Source: UBA6522 sp965204155 (GTDB lineage: Bacteria > Pseudomonadota > Gammaproteobacteria > Steroidobacterales > Rariloculaceae). Taken from it: 64,000 bases of DNA. Position 1 is the stretch's first letter, and each line of letters begins with the position of its first letter. The notes beneath the pieces are model-generated. The model was given only the letters and a program-made list of their open reading frames with translations. It was not told where the DNA came from and ran no database searches. Shown one piece after another: positions 1 to 7,790 of the stretch. A program made the translations under genes and the position numbers. Location of the stretch: contig OZ241971.1 of NCBI GenBank assembly GCA_965204155.1, forward strand, positions 434,001 to 498,000, read 5' to 3'.

Positions 1-239
1 GCGTCGATGTGCGTTCCCGAATGCATCACCGTCGTAATCTTCTGGGTCAGCACACCGGACTTGGACATGTTGTGAAGACGCACGATCTGCACATCCTCGA
101 AGTACGGCCAGCACGGTTGGCCCAGCCCCCACGGATGACTCAGGTCATAAAACTCGAGCCCCATGCTGTTCTTCAGATTCGATTCCTCGAACTGACACAA
201 GTCCGGGTCGCGCCAATCGCCTTCTTCCCATCCGGGCAT
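1..239 (-). CDS. Cyclase-family metal-dependent hydrolase, N-terminal part (runs off the window)
   Basis: Only the first 79 codons lie in the window. The ATG at 239-237 is preceded by a clear ribosome site (AGGAGA in the complement of 240-255). The visible part contains FYDLSHPWG near residue 30 and ends in HSGTHID, the start of the HxGTHxD metal-binding signature of the cyclase/kynurenine-formamidase-like family (PF04199), whose members hydrolyse amides, lactones or cyclic ketones. No signal peptide is present, so it is probably cytoplasmic. It is divergent from a sodium:solute symporter and a beta-keto acid cleavage enzyme, which suggests a shared catabolic job. The substrate cannot be told from this fragment. 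Confidence 0.8.
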   Translation of the reverse strand, partial: MPGWEEGDWRDPDLCQFEESNLKNSMGLEFYDLSHPWGLGQPCWPYFEDVQIVRLHNMSKSGVLTQKITTVMHSGTHID

Positions 240-358
240 CGCTTTTCTCCTGTCGTAAGCACCAAGTGGAATGCGTGTGCCATCATACGGTACTTTATAC
301 TCCCCGATTACCCCCTTTCGGCACCGCGTTTCCGCTCGCCGCCCCAGGAAAAAACTGA

Positions 359-1807
359 ATGAATTACACGATGCTTGCCGCCGTCCTGGCCTACGAAATC
401 ATCGTCATCGTCGGGCTCGGGATCTGGCTGCAGCGCCGGCGGGATGCGGCGGCAAAGGACGAATTCGCGCTGGCGCACCGCAGCCTGCCGATGCCGGTTG
501 TCGCCGTCACGCTGGCGCTGACCGTGCTGGGCGCCCCGCATATTCTGGGCGTGTTCGAGATGGCGTGGATACTGGGCGCCGCCGCGGTCTGGTTCAGCCT
601 CGCGCACGTGATCCTGCTGATTATCGTGTGTCTCGGTACCGGCGTCTGGCTGCGGCGCGTCGGCGTGGCCACCGTGCCGCAATTACTGCAGATGTGCTAT
701 GGCGTCGAGACCCGCCTGCTGGTGTCCTGCGTCATGGCCGGCGTGCTGTTCGGCATATTGACCGTCGAAGCCCAGGGCATCGGCATCATCTTCGCCTCGC
801 TCACCGACTGGGACATCCCCACCGGTGCCGTCGTCGGCGGCGTGCTGGGCATCCTGTACGTCATTCTCGCCGGCATCAAGGAAATCGGTGTCGTCAACCT
901 GGTCAACGCCGTGGTCATGTACCTCGGCCTCATCCTTGCGGTCATCGTGGTTGCGCTCAATTTGCCCGGCCAGGATTTCCAGACTGTCGAAAACTTCTAC
1001 CTGAGCGCCGACCAGGCTCACATGCTGTCCATCTTCGGCAACACGCAGATCATGATGACGTTCGTGCTGGCTACCGTGGTCGCCGTCGTCTTCAGCCAGG
1101 GCATCAACCAGATGCTGTTGCAGCCGGCCATGGCGGCGAAAGACGAAAAGACGATCAGGCGCGCGTTGTGGATCGCCGCGCCGGTGAACGGCCTGTTCGG
1201 CGTGTTTGCCGTCGTGCTGGGCCTGACGGCCAAGTCGATCCCCGAATTCCAGGCGGCCGGCCAGAAAGTCGCTGCCACGTCGATGCTCGTCGCCTACCTT
1301 CCGAACTGGCTTGCGGCGCTTCTGCTGGCCGCGTTCCTCGCGGCGATCCTGTCGACCTTTGCAATGATCTCCCTCGCCGTTGCCACCATTTTCAGCCACG
1401 ACATCTACAGGAACCTGTACAAGCCCACGGCCAGCGAGCAGGAAATGACGCGCCTGATGCGCATCGTGATTATCGTTGTCGCCTCCATCGCCACCGGTGT
1501 GGCGTCGTTCCTGCCGCCGATCCTGGCGGCCATGAACTGGCTCTTCGCGTGGCTCGTGCCGGTGTTCTGGGTGCTCGTGTTCGGGCTGTTCTGGCGCTGC
1601 AACCAGACTGTCGCCGTGACGACCCTGCTCGGCTGCTGGATCGTCAATACCCTGTGGTCGTTCAGCGACCTGCCGGTGTGGCTCGGACTGGCCGGCACCC
1701 ACAACGCCATCGTGACTGTCGTCGTCGCGCTGGTCTTGCTGGTAGCCGGTAATCTGGCCTTGCCCGGCAGGCCCGGCTATCTGCGTGGAGGCGCCGATGT
1801 TCATTGA
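359..1807 (+). CDS. Sodium:solute symporter (SSS family)
   Basis: A 482-residue, very hydrophobic protein with about 12-13 predicted membrane helices. A cytoplasmic QRRRDAAAKDEFALAHRSLP stretch follows helix 1; this is the typical position of the substrate-family loop in SSS transporters (F(x)LAGR-like region). Family members couple Na+ influx to uptake of small organic solutes across the inner membrane. The gene is 119 bases from the divergent cyclase gene. It overlaps a 37-codon membrane micro-ORF at its 3' end, then a second one, then a BKACE enzyme, all on the same strand. It probably imports the compound degraded by the neighbouring enzymes. That substrate is unknown; proline, pantothenate or carboxylates are all possible for the family. 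Confidence 0.85.
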   Translation: MNYTMLAAVLAYEIIVIVGLGIWLQRRRDAAAKDEFALAHRSLPMPVVAVTLALTVLGAPHILGVFEMAWILGAAAVWFSLAHVILLIIVCLGTGVWLRRVGVATVPQLLQMCYGVETRLLVSCVMAGVLFGILTVEAQGIGIIFASLTDWDIPTGAVVGGVLGILYVILAGIKEIGVVNLVNAVVMYLGLILAVIVVALNLPGQDFQTVENFYLSADQAHMLSIFGNTQIMMTFVLATVVAVVFSQGINQMLLQPAMAAKDEKTIRRALWIAAPVNGLFGVFAVVLGLTAKSIPEFQAAGQKVAATSMLVAYLPNWLAALLLAAFLAAILSTFAMISLAVATIFSHDIYRNLYKPTASEQEMTRLMRIVIIVVASIATGVASFLPPILAAMNWLFAWLVPVFWVLVFGLFWRCNQTVAVTTLLGCWIVNTLWSFSDLPVWLGLAGTHNAIVTVVVALVLLVAGNLALPGRPGYLRGGADVH

Positions 1808-1910
1808 TATCTTTTTTCAGAGCCTGGCATTGATCGTGGCGTTCGTCGTCATCGGACAGTTCATTGCCAAACTGATCGCTTCGAAAACAAAGGGGAAAGG
1901 CGATGGCTGA
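1797..1910 (+). CDS. Single-helix membrane micro-protein, 37 aa, overlapping the symporter end
   Basis: The ATG at 1797 lies inside the last codons of the symporter gene (11-base overlap), which suggests translational coupling. The product is one hydrophobic helix (FFQSLALIVAFVVIGQFIAK) followed by a basic tail ending KTKGKGDG. Its stop (1908-1910) overlaps the start of the next micro-ORF. I recognise no family. Small accessory subunits accompany some SSS and other transporters, so a symporter-stabilising role is plausible but inferred only from position and topology. Confidence 0.55.
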   Translation: MFIDIFFQSLALIVAFVVIGQFIAKLIASKTKGKGDG

Positions 1911-2019
1911 ACTCGAAGTCACGCGTATCTGGATGGGCGGCGTCGTCAGCATGATGCTGGTCTTTGCCGTGATCGCGCTGGTCGGCTACCTGAAGTACCG
2001 CAATCGGACTCCGGACTGA
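1903..2019 (+). CDS. Single-helix membrane micro-protein, 38 aa, overlapping the previous micro-ORF
   Basis: The ATG at 1903 overlaps the stop of the preceding micro-ORF by 8 bases; GGGGAAAGG at 1892-1900 can serve as its ribosome site. The product starts with a short acidic segment (MAELEVTRIW), has one hydrophobic helix (GGVVSMMLVFAVIALVGYL) and ends in a basic tail KYRNRTPD. It is not a recognised family. The two micro-proteins and the symporter form a run of three overlapping frames upstream of the BKACE gene. Confidence 0.55.
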   Translation: MAELEVTRIWMGGVVSMMLVFAVIALVGYLKYRNRTPD

Positions 2020-2068
2020 CTCCGGAAAATCACGTGGCATCGAATTTCGGACCGATTGGAGGGACCGA

Positions 2069-3007
2069 GTGGCAAGGAAGCAAAGAAAAGTAGCCATCAC
2101 GTGCGCCGTCACCGGGGCGATCCACACGCCGACCATGTCGGACGCGTTGCCGTACCGGTCCGAAGACATCGCGCAGCAGGCTGTCGATGCCGCCGAAGCG
2201 GGTGCAGCCATCCTGCACCTGCACGCACGGGACCCGGAAGACGGATCGGTGTCGCTGGACCCGGATCACTTCATGCGCTTCCTGCCGGAGATCAGGAAGC
2301 ACACGAACGCCGTGATCAACATCTCCACGGGCGGCAGCCTCAAGACCTCCATCGAGGATCGCATCAAGCCCTCGGCGGTGGCATCGCCCGAAATGAGTTC
2401 GCTCAACATGGGCAGCATGAACTTCTCCTTCCATCCGCTCGCCAACCGGTACGAGGAATGGAAATTCGACTGGGAAAGGGACTACGTCGCCAACTCGGAC
2501 GGATACATCTTCCGGAACACGTTTCGCGACATCGCAAAGGTAGAGCGTAGCCTGGGGCGGGAACACAACGTCAAGTTCGAACACGAATGCTACGACGTGG
2601 GGCACCTGTACAACCTGAAGTTCTGCATGGCTACAGGGCTGTTCAAGCCGCCGATCTTTCTGCAGTTCGTCATGGGCATCCTCGGCGGCATCGGGGCGGA
2701 CCTGGACAATCTCATCTTCATGAAGCGCACCGCCGACCGCCTGTTCGGCGACCAGTACCAGTGGTCGGTGCTGGGCGCCGGCGCCGCGCAAATGCCGCTG
2801 GCCACGCAGGCGGTGATGATGGGCGGCAACGTGCGGGTCGGCCTGGAGGACTCGCTGTTCATTGGGCGCGGCAAACTGGCCTCCTCCAACGCGGAACAGG
2901 TCGCCAAGGTGCGGCGCCTCGTGGAGGAACTCGGCTACGAAGTGGCCACGCCGGATGAAGTACGCGAGATGCTGTCCCTGAAGGGCATCGACAAGGTGAA
3001 TTTTTAG
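2069..3007 (+). CDS. BKACE-family 3-keto-5-aminohexanoate cleavage-like enzyme (DUF849)
   Basis: 312 residues, the normal length for the family. It starts at GTG 2069 with TTGGAGGG just upstream. The N-terminus KVAITCAVTGAIHTPTMSD and the zinc-binding HLHARDP (His50, His52) are characteristic of beta-keto acid cleavage enzymes, Zn-dependent TIM barrels. These condense a beta-keto acid with acetyl-CoA to give acetoacetate and a new CoA ester. The C-terminal part carries GGNVRVGLEDSLFIGRG, also a family hallmark. The type member works in lysine fermentation (kce), but many homologues act on other keto acids (carnitine, dehydrocarnitine, amino-acid degradation), so the substrate is open. It lies 49 bases behind the symporter micro-ORFs and is probably co-transcribed. 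Confidence 0.88.
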   Translation: MARKQRKVAITCAVTGAIHTPTMSDALPYRSEDIAQQAVDAAEAGAAILHLHARDPEDGSVSLDPDHFMRFLPEIRKHTNAVINISTGGSLKTSIEDRIKPSAVASPEMSSLNMGSMNFSFHPLANRYEEWKFDWERDYVANSDGYIFRNTFRDIAKVERSLGREHNVKFEHECYDVGHLYNLKFCMATGLFKPPIFLQFVMGILGGIGADLDNLIFMKRTADRLFGDQYQWSVLGAGAAQMPLATQAVMMGGNVRVGLEDSLFIGRGKLASSNAEQVAKVRRLVEELGYEVATPDEVREMLSLKGIDKVNF

Positions 3008-3083
3008 CCTCACCGTACTTCGCTGCCGTTACTGAGTCCAGCGCGAAGACGCGCTACAGGTGACGTTCCATACGCCAATCGAT

Positions 3084-3102
3084 GCCTGGGTTGTTGCCAG
3101 GC
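3084..3102. terminator. Weak hairpin between convergent genes
   Basis: GCCTGG (3084-3089) pairs perfectly with CCAGGC (3097-3102) around a 7-base loop in the 108-base gap between the BKACE gene and the convergent TetR gene. No T run follows, so a terminator role is only suggested. Confidence 0.3.
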
Positions 3103-3115
3103 CGGCGCGCCTGTT

Positions 3116-3778
3116 CTAGCCGGCTTCGCGCCTGGAGCCGGTTTCGGCGGCGTCTGCGTATGCCAACGAAAGCACACCGCGCACCAGATCGCGCAGATCC
3201 GCGTCACGCTGCTCCCGGTCGCCGTAACTCCCAAGCCAGAACAGCATGGTGTGGAAGTAGACGCGGAACAGGATGCGCGCAGTTACCAGTGCGTCGGCCT
3301 TTTCGCCCAACACTCCGCTGGCCTGAGCGTTTCTGACTATCTGGTGCAGTTTTCGCTCGATGGTGAAACGGATCTCGAGAAGTTCTTCTCTCTTGTCGGG
3401 CTCCGATACGAACGTAATCACCTTCATCAACTCGCGTGAAAGCTCGATATCGCGGGCGTGATAGTCGAACAGCGTGTTGAACAACGCCAGAACCTGTTGC
3501 TCGACCGGGTGCGCGTCGTCAGCGCTGACGGAAATCGCATTGATGATTGCCATGAACTCGTCGTAGAAGACGAGCAGCAGTAATTCTTCCTTGGTCTTTG
3601 CGTACAGGAAGAGCGTGCCGCTGGCAACGTCGGCTGCCCGCGCGATCTGCTGCGTGGTTGTCTTCCTGTAACCTTGCGCGTAGAAGAGTTCCCTGGCAGC
3701 GGCGATGATCCGGCTGCGCTTCTGTCGCTTCTTCCATTCCCGGCGACCGGTTGCGGGGGGTTCCGTATTGGCCGACAT
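3116..3778 (-). CDS. TetR/AcrR-family transcriptional regulator
   Basis: 220 residues. The N-terminal third has the TetR helix-turn-helix: IIAAARELFYAQGYRKTT followed by QQIARAADVASGTLFLYAKTKEELL, roughly residues 22-70. The C-terminal part is the variable, helical ligand-binding and dimerisation domain. The basic tail before the HTH (RREWKKRQKRSR) is common in the family. It is convergent with the symporter-BKACE operon, so it may regulate that operon or its own unit in response to the substrate; no operator was identified. It is 156 bases from the BrnT gene, which is divergent. Confidence 0.9.
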   Translation of the reverse strand: MSANTEPPATGRREWKKRQKRSRIIAAARELFYAQGYRKTTTQQIARAADVASGTLFLYAKTKEELLLLVFYDEFMAIINAISVSADDAHPVEQQVLALFNTLFDYHARDIELSRELMKVITFVSEPDKREELLEIRFTIERKLHQIVRNAQASGVLGEKADALVTARILFRVYFHTMLFWLGSYGDREQRDADLRDLVRGVLSLAYADAAETGSRREAG

Positions 3779-3894
3779 CTGTCTGCTGCAATCGTTGCGA
3801 AGCGCGCATTGTAACCCCGACTCTCGATCGGATGGCGATATGCGGACGGCACCGAGACCCAGTCCACCCGAGACGCTATCGGTATCATGCGAGG

Positions 3895-3934
3895 TATTGC
3901 AAATGTATAATTCTTATATAATATTTATACCAGT
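3895..3934 (+). promoter_or_regulatory. AT-rich promoter/operator region of the brnT-brnA operon
   Basis: An abrupt AT-rich stretch in GC-rich surroundings, with two TATAAT hexamers (3906-3911 and 3917-3922) and TTGCAA at 3898-3903. No Shine-Dalgarno sequence precedes the brnT ATG at 3935. If the second TATAAT is the -10, the transcript would start only a few bases before the ATG. BrnTA-type operons are known to be repressed by the antitoxin at their own promoter; that this happens here is inferred. Confidence 0.45.
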
Positions 3935-4216
3935 ATGAAATTCGATTATGATGCCCGAAAAAGCGCGGGCAACCATGCCAAGCACGCAATCGACTTCGAG
4001 CAGGCTCAAGCACTCTGGAATGACCCGGAGTTGCTGGAGATTCCAGCCAGAACGGCAGACGAGCCTCGGTGGTTGCTAATCGGAAGAATCGGGAAGAGAC
4101 ATTGGTCGGCGGTTGTAACCTATCGAAATGAAACAATCCGAATCATTTCGGTTCGTCGATCGCGCATTGAAGAGGTGACATTGTATGAAAGCCACGGAAT
4201 TCGACAGCGAATTTGA
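3935..4216 (+). CDS. brnT: BrnT-family toxin (ribonuclease) of a type II toxin-antitoxin pair
   Basis: 93 residues with the BrnT pattern: KFDYDARKSAGNHAKHAIDF near the start (the family's F.WD..K...N..KH.v.F), WLLIGRIGKRHWSAVVTY in the middle, and IRIISVRRSRIEEVTLYE near the end. The family is a RelE-like fold RNase that blocks translation until bound by BrnA. The stop overlaps the following antitoxin gene by 32 bases, the usual toxin-first order for this system. No clear ribosome site precedes the ATG. Base composition upstream is more AT-rich than in neighbouring genes, compatible with transfer. Activity is not demonstrated. Confidence 0.85.
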   Translation: MKFDYDARKSAGNHAKHAIDFEQAQALWNDPELLEIPARTADEPRWLLIGRIGKRHWSAVVTYRNETIRIISVRRSRIEEVTLYESHGIRQRI

Positions 4217-4430
4217 CTCCGGCAACGATGTGACGGGAAACCTGGATCATTCGAAGGCCCGGCGAATCAACCAGGAAGCGCGTCGAGTAAATGTCGACTT
4301 CCCTACCTGGATGGTCGAAGCACTCGATAAGGAAGCGAGGCGTCTGGGTGTCGCTCGGCAGTCCGTCATCAAGATTTGGCTCGCAGAGCGTCTGGAACGA
4401 TCTCCCGCGAAGGAGGCCAGTGCAAATTGA
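4185..4430 (+). CDS. brnA: BrnA/CopG-like antitoxin
   Basis: 81 residues; starts at ATG 4185 inside the toxin gene. The N-terminal half is acidic and probably flexible (toxin-binding). The C-terminal half, RRVNVDFPTWMVEALDKEAR followed by RLGVARQSVIKIWLAERLER, is a ribbon-helix-helix DNA-binding domain of the CopG/BrnA type. It should neutralise BrnT and repress the operon promoter as a toxin-antitoxin complex. It is followed by a strong intrinsic terminator. The exact antitoxin subfamily (BrnA proper versus CopG-like partner of BrnT) is uncertain. Confidence 0.8.
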   Translation: MKATEFDSEFDSGNDVTGNLDHSKARRINQEARRVNVDFPTWMVEALDKEARRLGVARQSVIKIWLAERLERSPAKEASAN

Positions 4431-4438
4431 AAATAGTC

Positions 4439-4468
4439 AGGCCCCCTGGCCAAGCAGGGGGCCTTTAT
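4439..4468 (+). terminator. Intrinsic terminator after brnTA
   Basis: A perfect 10-bp stem (4439-4448 with 4455-4464) around a 6-base loop GCCAAG, followed by TTTAT. It starts 9 bases after the brnA stop. It also lies ahead of the convergent TonB receptor stop (4513), so it may act in both directions. Confidence 0.85.
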
Positions 4469-4512
4469 GGACTTGCTGAACTCAGACGGGTCGCTCTTCT
4501 GCGGTTGGCTTG

Positions 4513-6804
4513 CTATTCCAGTCGCATCCTGATCGTTACGCCGAATTCCCTGGGCCGCCCCACGACACCTTGATCGACGCCTGCCAGAACAGCGGGAAAC
4601 CCGCCCTGCCGGTAGAATTCGTTGCCGAGATTGGTTGCCAGAAAGGCGATGTCCCAATTGCCGGCCGGCGGCGTATAGGTGATTCTGCCGTTGGACAGGC
4701 CGTAGGCGACATTCGCGCTCGACGGCCAGTGAAAGCGCCTGTCGCGAAACGTCACGACATCGTCAATCCAGCCATAGTCGAATCGCGCCATGATCGAACC
4801 GCCGCCGCTCAGGTCATTGTTCCATTGAAGACCAACGCTGTATCCGCTGTCAGGCGCATACGGGAATTCATCGCCGACCTGGATCGTCGTGGCCAGGCCG
4901 ACATCCGTATACTCCGTGTCGAGCGTATTCAGGGTGAAATTCACGGCGAATGAATCGCTCGCCCTCCAGATACCCTCGATTTCGAGACCGCTGATATCCG
5001 CCTCGCCTGCGTTAGTGGTAAGGGTGGTCCCTGGGGTAAGCACTTCTCCAACATGAATGTTGTCCCAGACGCCCGTAAAGTAGGTCGCATTGAGTCTAAG
5101 CCGGTTTTCGAACAGATCCGACCGCACGCCCACTTCGTAATTGGTCAGAACCTCCCCGTCGTATGACGCGAGGCCGTTGTTCGGCAAGGAGGAGTCAAAG
5201 CGCGAGTTGACGCCGCCTGCATTGAATCCCTGGGCCCCGGTGACATACGCCATGATGCTGTCGGTGAACTGGTATTGCAACGCGATCCTGGGCGTAAAGG
5301 CGTCAAATTCTGCGTTGAAAATGAAGGGAACGCCTTGAGGGTCCAGGCGAGGTACCCGCCCAAACACCTTGGTCCCGGCTTGCGGCGGTCGTACGCCTTC
5401 GCTGTTGACGTAGACTTCGGAATAAAAGCTCTCATTGGAAAATCGACCGCCGACCGTGAGAGAGAGTTGTTCGGTGAGATCGTAAACCACTTCCGCGAAG
5501 ACGGCCGTATCCTCTCTGCTTACATATTGTTCCTGATGGCGGTATCGCGGCGCGTGCCGAATCGGTCCCCCCACAGTGCCAGGCATCTCCCAGTTCTCCC
5601 AAATCTGATCCTTGCCGGCTTCAGACGAATCCAGATAGTAGACCCCGAGTACCCACGTAAGCCGGTCACCACCGCCGAGTAACTGAAACTCTTGAGAAGT
5701 TTGCTCCTGTTCCCGGTATTCCCACCAATCGAAAAACACCAGTTCGGTCGCATCCATGTCGAAAAATACGCCCCAGTCCTGCTCGCGGGTCGCTGTAATC
5801 GAACGGAAAGTGATGTCGTCCGTGAGGTCCCAGGTCAGATTGGCCGTGTAGGTTGTATCGGTGGTGTCATAGCCATCGCCCTGATAGGTTGCCGTATTGA
5901 CGTATTCCCCGCGTTTTCCGTAGGCGTAGAGTTCGTCGGTGAATGGGATGCCGGTCATGTTGTAACACTCTGGCCCGTTTCCGCAACGATTCCAGGGAGC
6001 CATCCCCCACGGTACCGGGAAGTTTTCCACAACATCGAACAGGACGTTGGCCTGCATGCTCGAATCGTGATTGTTGTAGGTTGCCGTGAACAATCCGGTG
6101 AACGAATCGCTGGGCTGCCACTGCAACATGCCCCTGAGAACCGTGTTGTCGATCTCACCGTAGGCTTCATCGACGCTTGTGCTTTCGACGTATCCATCCC
6201 GATTCAGGCTCGCTGCGGTAACCTTGGTCAGGACCGTATCGCTCAACGGAATATCCACGTTGGCGACGATATCGGCTCGATTGTATTGGCCGAAGGTCGT
6301 CTTGATTCTTGCGCCAAACTCTTCCAGCGGCTTCTGGGTCACATACTGAACGGCCCCGCTGATGGCGTTCTTGCCGAAGTAGGTACCCTGCGGACCACGC
6401 ATGACTTCGACACGCTCGAGTTCAACCACGTTTTGCAAGGCGTTCGCGCTCCCGGTCTGCACCACATCGTCGATGTACCGGGCCACGTCCTCGACGCCGC
6501 GGATCGTAAAGATACCCGACGTTCCCCCTGTAATTCCGCCGCCGCGGATGTCCACGTTGGGCAGGAACAGCTGCAGGTCCTTGATGTTCTCGATGCTTCG
6601 AATCTCGAGGTCTTCCGCGCTGAGCGCCGTTATGGCAACCGGCACTTCCTGCAGGTTCTCCTCGCGGCGCCTCGCAGTAACCACAACTTCCTCGAGCATG
6701 TCCATGCCCTGGGCTCGCGTGTCGATGGGTATGATCGTGAATATCAGGCCCATCGCCAGACCGAATGTAGCCGTGCCGATCCGGCCAAAGTAACCCCTAA
6801 TCAT
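4513..6804 (-). CDS. TonB-dependent outer-membrane receptor
   Basis: 763 residues. A signal peptide (ATFGLAMGLIFTIIPIDTRAQG, cleavage near residue 32) is followed by EEVVVTARRREENLQEVPVAITAL, the junction before the plug domain, then the plug with VMRGPQGTYFGKNAISGAV near residues 130-150. The rest is the beta-barrel with the usual NYEVGVRSDLF and late-barrel NLGNEFYRQGG motifs, ending RMRLE at the last strand. Such receptors import scarce ligands (siderophores, vitamins, glycans) with energy from TonB. GGGAGAA upstream is the ribosome site. The ligand is unknown. Its own promoter carries tandem repeats, and the next gene upstream encodes a small secreted SnoaL-like protein. Confidence 0.93.
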   Translation of the reverse strand: MIRGYFGRIGTATFGLAMGLIFTIIPIDTRAQGMDMLEEVVVTARRREENLQEVPVAITALSAEDLEIRSIENIKDLQLFLPNVDIRGGGITGGTSGIFTIRGVEDVARYIDDVVQTGSANALQNVVELERVEVMRGPQGTYFGKNAISGAVQYVTQKPLEEFGARIKTTFGQYNRADIVANVDIPLSDTVLTKVTAASLNRDGYVESTSVDEAYGEIDNTVLRGMLQWQPSDSFTGLFTATYNNHDSSMQANVLFDVVENFPVPWGMAPWNRCGNGPECYNMTGIPFTDELYAYGKRGEYVNTATYQGDGYDTTDTTYTANLTWDLTDDITFRSITATREQDWGVFFDMDATELVFFDWWEYREQEQTSQEFQLLGGGDRLTWVLGVYYLDSSEAGKDQIWENWEMPGTVGGPIRHAPRYRHQEQYVSREDTAVFAEVVYDLTEQLSLTVGGRFSNESFYSEVYVNSEGVRPPQAGTKVFGRVPRLDPQGVPFIFNAEFDAFTPRIALQYQFTDSIMAYVTGAQGFNAGGVNSRFDSSLPNNGLASYDGEVLTNYEVGVRSDLFENRLRLNATYFTGVWDNIHVGEVLTPGTTLTTNAGEADISGLEIEGIWRASDSFAVNFTLNTLDTEYTDVGLATTIQVGDEFPYAPDSGYSVGLQWNNDLSGGGSIMARFDYGWIDDVVTFRDRRFHWPSSANVAYGLSNGRITYTPPAGNWDIAFLATNLGNEFYRQGGFPAVLAGVDQGVVGRPREFGVTIRMRLE

Positions 6805-6845
6805 TACTGTGTTCTCCCTGGAATCTCTACCGCGAAAGCCAGCAA

Positions 6846-6875
6846 ATATTACAGCAAGTTAATTTTCCAACACAA
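6846..6875 (-). promoter_or_regulatory. Candidate sigma-70 promoter of the TonB receptor gene
   Basis: On the minus strand, TTGTGT (6875-6870) and TAATAT (6851-6846) are separated by 18 bases, about 40 bases before the receptor start codon. The -35 box touches the first copy of the tandem repeat at 6875-6916, so a protein bound to the repeats would sit directly against RNA polymerase. Confidence 0.45.
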
Positions 6876-6916
6876 TGCGTTGCGGGTATACAACGATGCG
6901 TTGCGGGTATACAACG
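6875..6916. repeat. Two perfect tandem 21-bp repeats upstream of the TonB receptor
   Basis: Bases 6875-6895 and 6896-6916 are identical, head to tail, with the first two bases of the unit starting again at 6917. Each unit contains GTTG and CAAC arms flanking CGGGTATA, plus the palindrome GTATAC. Location just upstream of the candidate -35 box suggests a pair of regulator binding sites; a recent 21-bp duplication without function is the alternative. Confidence 0.8.
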
Positions 6917-7031
6917 ATCTCTCCGTACACGGGACGGGCAGAGTGTTTCCCCCGAATCAGGTCTCTGCCGCTGCATAGGCTTGACTGCGCAGGCCGGTTA
7001 CGACCGACCGCCCGTACGTGGACGCGGAACA

Positions 7032-7541
7032 CTACTGGGCGCGCATGCAGTCGGGCAGATTTCCTTCGCTTCCGATGGTCCCGTAGTCCCAGTGCTCGGT
7101 GATCACGCCGTCCGTCACCCGGAACATGTCGAACCAGGTGGTCGTGTAGGTCTCCCCCTCACTGCGCGGATCGTTGCATTCACGCACAAACGACAGGGTA
7201 ACCAGGTCACCCTCGGCCGTGAGTGACACCAACCCTGGAATATCCTCCGGCACCGGCTGCTGCTCCATCGAGCCGAAGAACGCGACGAAGGGCGCGCGTC
7301 CGGTGGGAATATTCGGATTGTGCTGAATGTAGTCTTCGTGCATGAACTGCTGCGCCATTTCCATGTTGCGCCCGATCAGCGCATAGCGCCAGAAATCGTA
7401 GACAACCTGCTTGTTGGCCGCGAGTTGCGGATCGTCGCTTGCAAGCAACGCCTGCTGGTCGGGATGGGGCTCCACGCGCACTTGCGCGATGGAAGGCAGG
7501 GAAACCAGTGCGGCGATCAAGACCAAGTACGCTGACTTCAC
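7032..7541 (-). CDS. Secreted SnoaL-like / NTF2-fold protein
   Basis: 169 residues when started at GTG 7541, which has AAGGAGA immediately upstream; an upstream in-frame GTG would put that ribosome site inside the gene. A signal peptide (SAYLVLIAALVSLPSIAQV) precedes a SnoaL-like domain: NKQVVYDFWRYALIGRNMEMAQQFMHEDYIQHNP, then FVAFFGSM and a late WFDMFRVTDGVITEHWDYG strand. The family has a cone-shaped NTF2 fold used by cyclases, isomerases and lactonase-like enzymes, or for ligand binding. No catalytic role can be assigned. It is on the same strand as the TonB receptor, 227 bases upstream, with the tandem repeats between them. Confidence 0.75.
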   Translation of the reverse strand: MKSAYLVLIAALVSLPSIAQVRVEPHPDQQALLASDDPQLAANKQVVYDFWRYALIGRNMEMAQQFMHEDYIQHNPNIPTGRAPFVAFFGSMEQQPVPEDIPGLVSLTAEGDLVTLSFVRECNDPRSEGETYTTTWFDMFRVTDGVITEHWDYGTIGSEGNLPDCMRAQ

Positions 7542-7790
7542 GTTTTTTCTCCTTTTCACTTGTACGTGCGCACCGACAGCCGGCCGGCACGTCGCGATTG
7601 CATGATAGTCTGAAATCCCGCGACAACGCCATAGCGCCTGTCCATCGCTATATCGACTCTATCGACGACGATATGGCAATTGCGTTAGTTTACGGACAGG
7701 AATCGGTGACTTCGGGAGCCTGCGCCGCAGGAATTCGCGATGACGGAAAATTCGATATCGCCCTGGATGCCTGGTTTTGGAGAAAAACGG

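Noticed and set aside
9..362. 117-codon plus-strand frame at the left edge
   Set aside because: It lies opposite the cyclase-family gene, whose minus-strand frame has a ribosome site and the HSGTHID motif; the plus frame has no recognisable features.
5692..6978. 428-codon plus-strand frame opposite the TonB receptor
   Set aside because: Antisense shadow; it also runs through the tandem repeat and promoter region and shows no domain.
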